Assembly (NCBI RefSeq): GCF_037126465.1
Contig: NW_026999295.1
Location: 3,038,001 to 3,102,000, forward strand
Origin: Ornithodoros turicata
Taxonomy: Eukaryota; Arthropoda; Arachnida; Ixodida; Argasidae
DNA: 64,000 nt
Reading direction: 5' to 3'
Of this stretch, positions 57,769-64,000 are shown piece by piece. Below the pieces are notes generated by a model. The model was given only the letters and a program-made list of their open reading frames with translations, was not told the DNA's origin and ran no database searches. The position numbers and the translations under genes are program-made. Each line of letters starts with the position of its first letter. The stretch's first letter is position 1.

Positions 57769-60700
57769 ATGACGGCGGCAGGCGGCAGCCCGTCACACTG
57801 GGTAGGGCTTTCACTTCGCCCGCCAGACCATTTCGACTTTGAAAACACCGGTTCGTGGACTACGTGGCTAAGCCTATTTGAAGACTACGCATTTGCTTCT
57901 GGTCTAAGCAATGCCCCAGGAGACATTCAGGTTCGGTCTCTTCTTTACTGCATGGGACCGGAAGCTCGTCCGCTTCTTTCTACATTTCGCATCGACGACG
58001 CCACCAACTACAGTAAAGTGGTAGAGGCTTTTACGGCACACTTCGTGCATCCCGTCAACGAGGTCTACGAATCTGCGCAGTTTCATAGAAGGGTGCAACA
58101 GCTGGGAGAGACTGTTGACAGTTACTACGCCGAACTCTGTAAGTTGTGCAAGAGATGTAATTATGCATCAGTCGAAGTCGAAGAACGGCTCATTCGTGAT
58201 CGCTTCATTGTGGGTCTGCGGGACGCTCGACTCGCCGATCAGTTGTGCAGAAATGCGAAATTAAGCCTCAAGGAAGCGTGGATTCAGGCCAGGCAGGCCG
58301 AAGATGCGGATAAACAGCGAGACACTTTATGTAGACGCGCGACAGAGTCAGTCCCAGTCGTCATCGATGCCGCTAGATCAGGACATCCCCGTCAGAATCC
58401 ACGGGATCGAGGTCCAGGGAATCGTCCTGTTCGGTCGCAGCGACCCAAAGGAAGTAACGGAAGTAACTGCGACTACTGTGGTCGTGCACCGCATGCTCGT
58501 TCCGAGTGTCCGGCTCGGAATTCGCTGTGCAATTTCTGCCGAAAAAAAGGACATTTTGCGGATGTGTGTCGCAGTCGGAGGAGGCGCAATAAGATGGATG
58601 CACTTCAACTTCATGCAATAAAAAATTCAGCGCAAGCAAACTTCGCCGAGGTCACGGTAAATGACTACACAGAAGTGTTCAAGATAGACTCAGGGGCCGA
58701 GGTTACGACAGTTTCCGAAACTTTTCCTGGTCTTCCAAGAACGTTGGACAAGGTCGACAACGTCCTATCAGGGCCGGGACAGCAACCGCTACAAGTGCTG
58801 GGATCTTTCGCAGCTACGTTACTGTGGAGAGGAAGATCTACCCAACAAAGGCTCTACGTCGTGAAGTCACTTTCTGTACCCTTGCTAGGACTGCCCGCAA
58901 TACAGGCCTTGGGGGTCATCAAGTTTGTAGACAAAGTATCGTCTCAACCTCGGACAACGTTATTCGATGGGCTCGGAACCCTTTCAACGGAATACAAGAT
59001 TCATCTCAAGCCTGATGCCGTTCCGTTTTCACTAAGTGTCCCTCGACGGATTCCCATTCCCATGCTAGAGGTCGTCCCTACAGAACTGGAAAAGCTTCAG
59101 CAAGAGGGCGTGATTCGTAAAGTGGACAGTCCAACAGAGTGGTGTTCAGGTCTAGTGGTGGTCCCAAAAGCTACGGGAGGACACAGGTTGTGCGTGGACC
59201 TCACCAAGCTGAACCAGGTGGTCATGAGAGAACGGCACGATCTACCTACGGTTGACCAAGTTCTAGGTCTACTGGGGGACTCCACGGTCTTCTCTAAGTT
59301 GGACGCTGCTTCGGGCTTCTACCAAGTGAAATTGGCAGAAGAGTCTCAAGAACTCACTACCTTTATTACGCCCTTCGGTAGATACTGCTTTCGTCGAATG
59401 CCGTTTGGCATTACTTCAGCGCCGGAGTTTTTCCAGAAACAAATGTCAAGAATCCTCGAAGGTCTTGAAGGAACTGTGTGTATGATGGACGATATACTGG
59501 TTTTCGGAAGAACGGCAGAAGAACACGACTTTCGCCTGCAAGAGGTCTTGAAACGCCTGTCACGAGCAGGGATCACTCTGAACAAATAAAAATGCCACTT
59601 TCATCAGAATAAGGTGTCTTTCCTGGGCGTGCAAGTATCAGCACAAGGCATTTGTCCAGACCCGGAGAAGCTTAAAGCAGTTAAAGAGATGCTACCGCCA
59701 AGGGACGTAGCTGGAGTGCGACGCCTGTTAGGCATGGTCAATCATCTCGGACGCTTCCTCCCGAATCTGGCAGAAGAAACAGCACCGATTCGAGCTCTCC
59801 TCGGGAAGAACACAGCATGGATGTGGTCCAATGAACAAGATTCTGCGTTTGCAAAGCTCAAGGAAATGATGATGTCAGAGAGATGCATGGCAAAGTACCA
59901 TCCTGCCTATCCAACCATCGTTTCTGCTGATGCAAGTTCGTTTGGCTTGGGGGCCGTCCTTCTTCAGGAGCAGCCATCGGGAGAGCGTCGACCGGTAGCA
60001 TTTGCATCGAGGTCTATAACCATCACAGAACAACGTTACAGTCAAACAGAGAAAGAAGCTTTGGCTGTGGTCTGGGCAATCCAGCGATTCGACGAGTATT
60101 TGCGCGGATTGGTCTTCAACGTTGAGACTGATCATTTACCATTGGTGTCCCTCTTCACAAAAATGGACTTGGATTCGGTGCCGCCTGGCATCCAACGTCT
60201 CCGTATAAAAGTCATGCGGTATCAGTTTGGAATGCAGCACATCCCAGGAAAGCTTCTGGCAACGGCCGATACATTGTCACGTGTTCCTATCAGAAGTACG
60301 GAGTCATCTATTGATGTTATTGAAATTTTTGTTGCAGAAGCCATGCAGTATGCATCAGAACAAGCTTTGGTAAAGCTAGAAGATATCATTCATGCCCAAA
60401 CTATGGACCCAGAGTGCAGCATGCTTCGATCTTTTTGTCAGCGGGGCTTTCCGCCGAAGTCAAAGATGCCGCCTCACTTGGCAAAGTTTCCAAGCGAGGA
60501 CCTTTCACTCTGCAAAGGCGTCATAGTGAAGGGATCCCGCATCGTAGTTCCTTCATCGTTACGTGCAGCCATCTTGAGGCTTCTCCACGAGGGACATCAG
60601 GGAGTAAACAGAAGTAAGGCCAGAGCTAGAGAAGCAGTTTGGTGGCCCAAAATCAACAGGGACATAATGGAGTTTGTCGCTAGGTGTCAGCGATGTGCCT

Positions 60701-61702
60701 CTTACCGAGTTAACCCGGTAGAACCGTTGTGTCCATCAACGCTACCAAATCACCCATGGGAAATGCTGGGAACGGACTTATTCTTCTTAAAGGGACATAC
60801 CTTTTTGCTCATGGTTGACTATTACTCAAGATATCCCGAGGTCGTGACACTCAACAGCACAACGGCTAAGGCCGTCATTCAAGTGATGAAGAGCATCTTC
60901 GCCAGACATGGCATCCCAAAGATTCTGCGCTCGGACAACGGACCACCTTTTCAGTCAAAAGAATTCTCCAGTTTCATGTCTTCGTATGGGGTGCAACATG
61001 TGACTACTTCGCAAAGCGGAAGATCCGTACATGGCTTGGTTAGTCTACCGGGACACACCTGGAGTCATGGATTTCAGTTCAGCACAGTTACTGATGGGCC
61101 GAAGGCTTCGCACGACGTTACCAAGAGCGGATGAAAGGTTGAGACCAGCTTACATTCCACGGGCTAAGATAATTGCAAGAGATGCTAAGTACCGTAAACG
61201 CCAGTCAACGAACTTTAACCGCCGACATCGAACGGCTGTACTACCAAAATGGATAGTAGGAGACAGAGTGTGGGTGGGACCCGAAAAAGCACCCGCCACC
61301 ATACTGAGCCCAGCACAACGGCCCAGGTTGTACATTGTAGAGACAGATCAAGGAGTCATTTTGCAGCACAATCGCCAGCACCTCGTAAAACATCCACCCG
61401 AACAGTTTCCACGGGAAGAAGAGGAAGATGGGACAAGTGATCCTACGACAAGTCCTTGCAGACGTCACCAGCCGGTCCAGTGTGCGAGCGGTACAAGAGA
61501 CCCCACCAGTAGTCCCCGCGGATACGACCAACCGGTTCAGAGGGCAACGGGTACAAGCGGTACCATTGGTTCAAGTGGAACAAGCGCCCAAGAACCACCT
61601 ACAGACGCAGGACAGGATTCTACTGTGTTCGGGAGTAGTGACCAGATTTTACGGACCCGATACGGGCGACGAATTGTAAGGCCCAAGAGACTAGACTGGT
61701 GA
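57769..61702 (+). pseudogene. Gypsy gag-pol polyprotein, broken
   Basis: The first frame (57769-59589, 606 aa) has gag, two zinc knuckles (about residues 243-280: CDYCGRAPHARSEC, CNFCRKKGHFADVC), aspartic protease (KIDSGAEVTT, about 305) and reverse transcriptase (RLCVDLTKLN; catalytic block MMDDILVFG, about 571). A TAA stop at 59587-59589 interrupts it; the same frame continues with RNase H (SADASSFGLGAVLL), the integrase zinc domain (HEGHQGVNRSK...CQRC) and integrase core (GTDLF, RSDNGPPF). Near 61015-61035 a deletion with frame change removes the region of the third integrase acid, and the tail continues in another frame to 61702. Family motifs are clear; the copy is not intact. Confidence 0.85.
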
Positions 61703-61749
61703 CAGTTGTTCCGTGAAGAGGGGAGATGTAGTGGGCGCTAGTGTTAAAG

Positions 61750-62577
61750 CTCAGCTACGCCGATTTTCGACTGTTACAGAACGGAACGGTACTCACACGA
61801 CGTGTTCATTAGGGAACACTGATTATGTGTGCGAAATAGTTACCCCAAACTCTTCGCGGTTTTTGAGAAAAGTGAATTTTTAGTTTCACCACGATTCCGC
61901 CTTGAGGCTCGCAAACCCTGGGTGGACGTCACACTCGAGGTCCGGGATGTTTTGGCTTGGCATGACATTTGGCTTGGCTTCTAGCTTCCGCCGAGCCGTG
62001 ATGTCTGCTCCGGAGACCGAAACAGTGATGTAACAGTGATGTGGGATTCGTGAGCAATTATATTTCTGTGGCTTTATTGAACCAACGAGGAACGCAATTT
62101 TAGCTTCCTTCGATTTTGCCGCTCAGTTGAGAACATAAAAGGAAATTGCGATTCGACGCCAGACGTCTGCTGTGTATTTGTTCCCACGGAGAAGTGGATA
62201 TTTCGGTTCCGACAAATGCGTGTCAAGGCTATAGATGCAAGTGCCTTTCACGACCTTCACCTTGGAGAGTGACTTACTGGTGTACCTATTGTGAGCACGC
62301 TATCCCTGTGAATATTTCTATACAGAGCGAAATGTCTTGCTCTGACCTTGCTGGTTTTAAGATCCAAAGGAGACATCTCCTTGCGTCTGAGAGCACCGTG
62401 GGCGAACAAAACAACGATAGAACAAGAAGGTTTAGGCTTCTACTAGTGACAGGCAGTGCTATCACCTTTCCTCCTCGTTTTCCCATCGCAGTCAGTGGCT
62501 GGGTGAAAGCATTTGCTTGGCCGTCAGCACAAACGTCTTCCTCTGGCGCATTTCGTGTTTCGTGCTGCGAACTGAAA
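61750..62577. other. No gene seen; upstream of THAP gene
   Basis: No remaining adenain-like sequence and no second LTR body. This region may contain the promoter and 5' leader of the THAP gene. The open frame from 62146 has no supported upstream coding. Confidence 0.35.
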
Positions 62578-64000
62578 ATGCGTGAGTGTTTCGCTCCCGG
62601 CTGCAAGAACAATTCGGCATGCAATTCGGACGTCTCGTTCCACAAGTTTCCGCAAGACGAAAGGAGAAGCTTGTGGATTGCAGCGATCGGTTATAGCTCC
62701 GATTGGGTGCCACCATCGAGAGCAACGATTTGCTCCGATCATTTCGCCCCTGAATGCTACGGAAGCAACGCGGAACTAGAAGCGCAATTTGGAGTCTCCA
62801 GACGAAGGTATCTCAACCGGGATGCTGTGCCGACGATATCTGCAGCTGCAAATTGCGGAGGCAGGAAAAGACAGCGCATGGAGGTAAGTCGAAGTCACAG
62901 TAATGTTCCCTTGCACTCATGCTGTGCAAATGCCATCGCATTGATAGAGAAGAAGAAATGTGTCAGTTTCTGCTTTACTTTATAGACTCGTCTTCATCAC
63001 CGAAGCAATGATAATCCATTTGTTCAATGGTTACAGACACAAGCTGAAGGTGGGAGTGAAGCTGGAATGCCTCCTTTGCAGAAAGAAAGTGACGTTCAGA
63101 CCACAACAGGTATATTTGGATGTTATAACCGGTTTAGTGCCTCTCACATTTGTTAAATGACTGTGCAGGCACCCTGGCACCGATGGAAAATTTGCCATCC
63201 ACATCTGAAATTCGTCCTCCTGTACTTCACTCTGGAGAGTACTGCCACCACTGTGGTCAGCTGCTCCCTCCAAGTTTGTCTACTTTGCCTTACAAGCCAG
63301 TGACACCTGCAGCTGGCACTTCAGATGTTTCAATTGCTAGTGAATCAGGTGGGTTGCATCACTTGTGTTGCACTCTTGTTATTTGTATACCCATGCTGTT
63401 CCTCAGTAGCTAGAGCAACCATACTTTTACTCGCAGATCCTGAGGATGCCACAGATCCCTCACACATTCTACGATCATCAACTCCCGTTGTGGAGGATGT
63501 AGTGCCTATCAGTGAATGCTTCATTGAAGAAGTGCTGGAAGGGTAGATTACCTGTCTGTTTTTTTTCCTATAAATAGTGTTGTATTTCATGGCACCTAAC
63601 AAAGGGAAGCATTGTTCTGTTACTGTTGTTGCAAGTGTATGCTGGTGGTAAGGTGTTCCATGTTGAGTATCCTCCATCTTTGTTCACATATATTTGACAG
63701 AGAATCCTTATGCCTTATGCTTCGTAACTTATTAAGCTTGACTTAGCATGCTTTAAGAGGCTGGTTGACCAAACATCAGCACAAATATCTTGAACCCGTC
63801 ATGTGCATTCTCCTTGTCAAGGCCACTGCCTCACCAGTAATGCTTTTTATTGTCAAGAACTGCGTTGGTGGATTTGTGTTGCTGAGCTATAGCATTCAGC
63901 TTGAATATATCTTTGTTGACTATGCAACGGTTTTCTATTGGCAGTGCTGAACACCCATCACAAGTCATGCAAGAAAGGGAGTCGCTCTGGGATGATGAAC
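62578..64000 (+). CDS. THAP-domain protein, 5' exons (runs off window)
   Basis: Exon 1 (62578-62883) encodes a THAP zinc finger: CFAPGC at residues 4-9, SFHKFP, a conserved W, and ICSDHF for the second Cys/His pair. Next come LNRDAVPTI and a basic KRQRME. Exons 63037-63109, 63169-63348 and 63437-63542 follow, and a fifth starts at 63945. All have GT-AG borders and consistent phases (0, 1, 1, 2) with no stop to the window end. Exon 3 has a YCHHCG motif. THAP domains bind DNA in host regulators and in P-element/Kolobok-like transposases; the missing 3' part would decide which. The ATG at 62578 is chosen because THAP domains begin within a few residues of the first Met. Confidence 0.75.

Larger units (their letters stand above)
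57601..61747 (+). mobile_element. Gypsy/Ty3 LTR retrotransposon with very short LTRs
   Basis: A 125-bp 5' LTR (57601-57725, TGTAG...CTAACA) is followed at once by TGGTGTCAGGAGTGGG, complementary to a tRNA-Leu 3' end (primer binding site). A gag-pol frame spans 57769-61702, then a polypurine tract AAGAGGGGAGA (61716-61726). Only the first 21 bases of the 3' LTR remain (61727-61747). The element interrupts an adenain-like gene. tRNA-Leu primers and this gag-pol layout fit Mag/SURL-type Gypsy elements. Confidence 0.8.

Noticed and set aside
62146..62577. N-terminal extension of the THAP ORF
   Set aside because: THAP domains normally begin at the N-terminus. The upstream part shows no family features and the ATG at 62578 fits.

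Overview
The window is eukaryotic and reads as an animal genome, most likely a chelicerate and probably a hard tick. It has spliced genes with GT-AG introns, low coding density, a group-2-allergen-like ML/NPC2 gene and dense nested transposons. No rRNA gene, functional tRNA gene, CRISPR array or prokaryotic operon is visible. The tick assignment is inference.

Region 1 (1-10077) holds degenerate repeat families, a LINE 3' end, tRNA-derived SINEs, a probable Penelope-like tail and a 78-bp perfect palindrome. It also holds the only clearly cellular gene, a four-exon ML-domain gene (6223-8619; 147 aa).

Region 2 (10078-23137) is a single ~13-kb DNA transposon. Its ends are matching inverted repeats starting CACTCT, with iterated GGGTGTAA-type subterminal motifs as in EnSpm/CACTA elements. 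It encodes two divergent genes with open frames: a 796-aa C2H2/transposase-like protein (minus) and a ten-exon, 511-aa PB1/SAMD3-like protein (plus). Three long palindromic elements sit in or just after the second gene. The element lies beside another transposase remnant (23140-23470).

Region 3 (26131-31711) is a PIF/Harbinger transposon with TTA target duplications, inverted ends, a MADF-BESS gene and a convergent HARBI1-like nuclease gene. Both genes carry frame breaks. Two hAT elements with perfect 8-bp target duplications are nested in it.

Region 4 (31950-41205) is a patchwork of L1/Tx1-like LINE fragments. One is split by a 1.3-kb AATATTGG-type inverted-repeat element.

Region 5 (41206-50790) is the most unusual part: four R2-like non-LTR retrotransposons on the minus strand, head to tail. 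Between them lie 98-104-bp satellite units, and every visible satellite junction is at the same position in the unit. This suggests an R2-like lineage that targets a satellite.

Region 6 (50790-64000) holds a THAP remnant, a Gypsy gag fragment, and a decayed virus-like cassette (capsid-type proteins plus an adenain-like protease). That cassette is cut by a Gypsy element with very short LTRs. The 5' exons of a THAP-domain gene follow and run off the window end.
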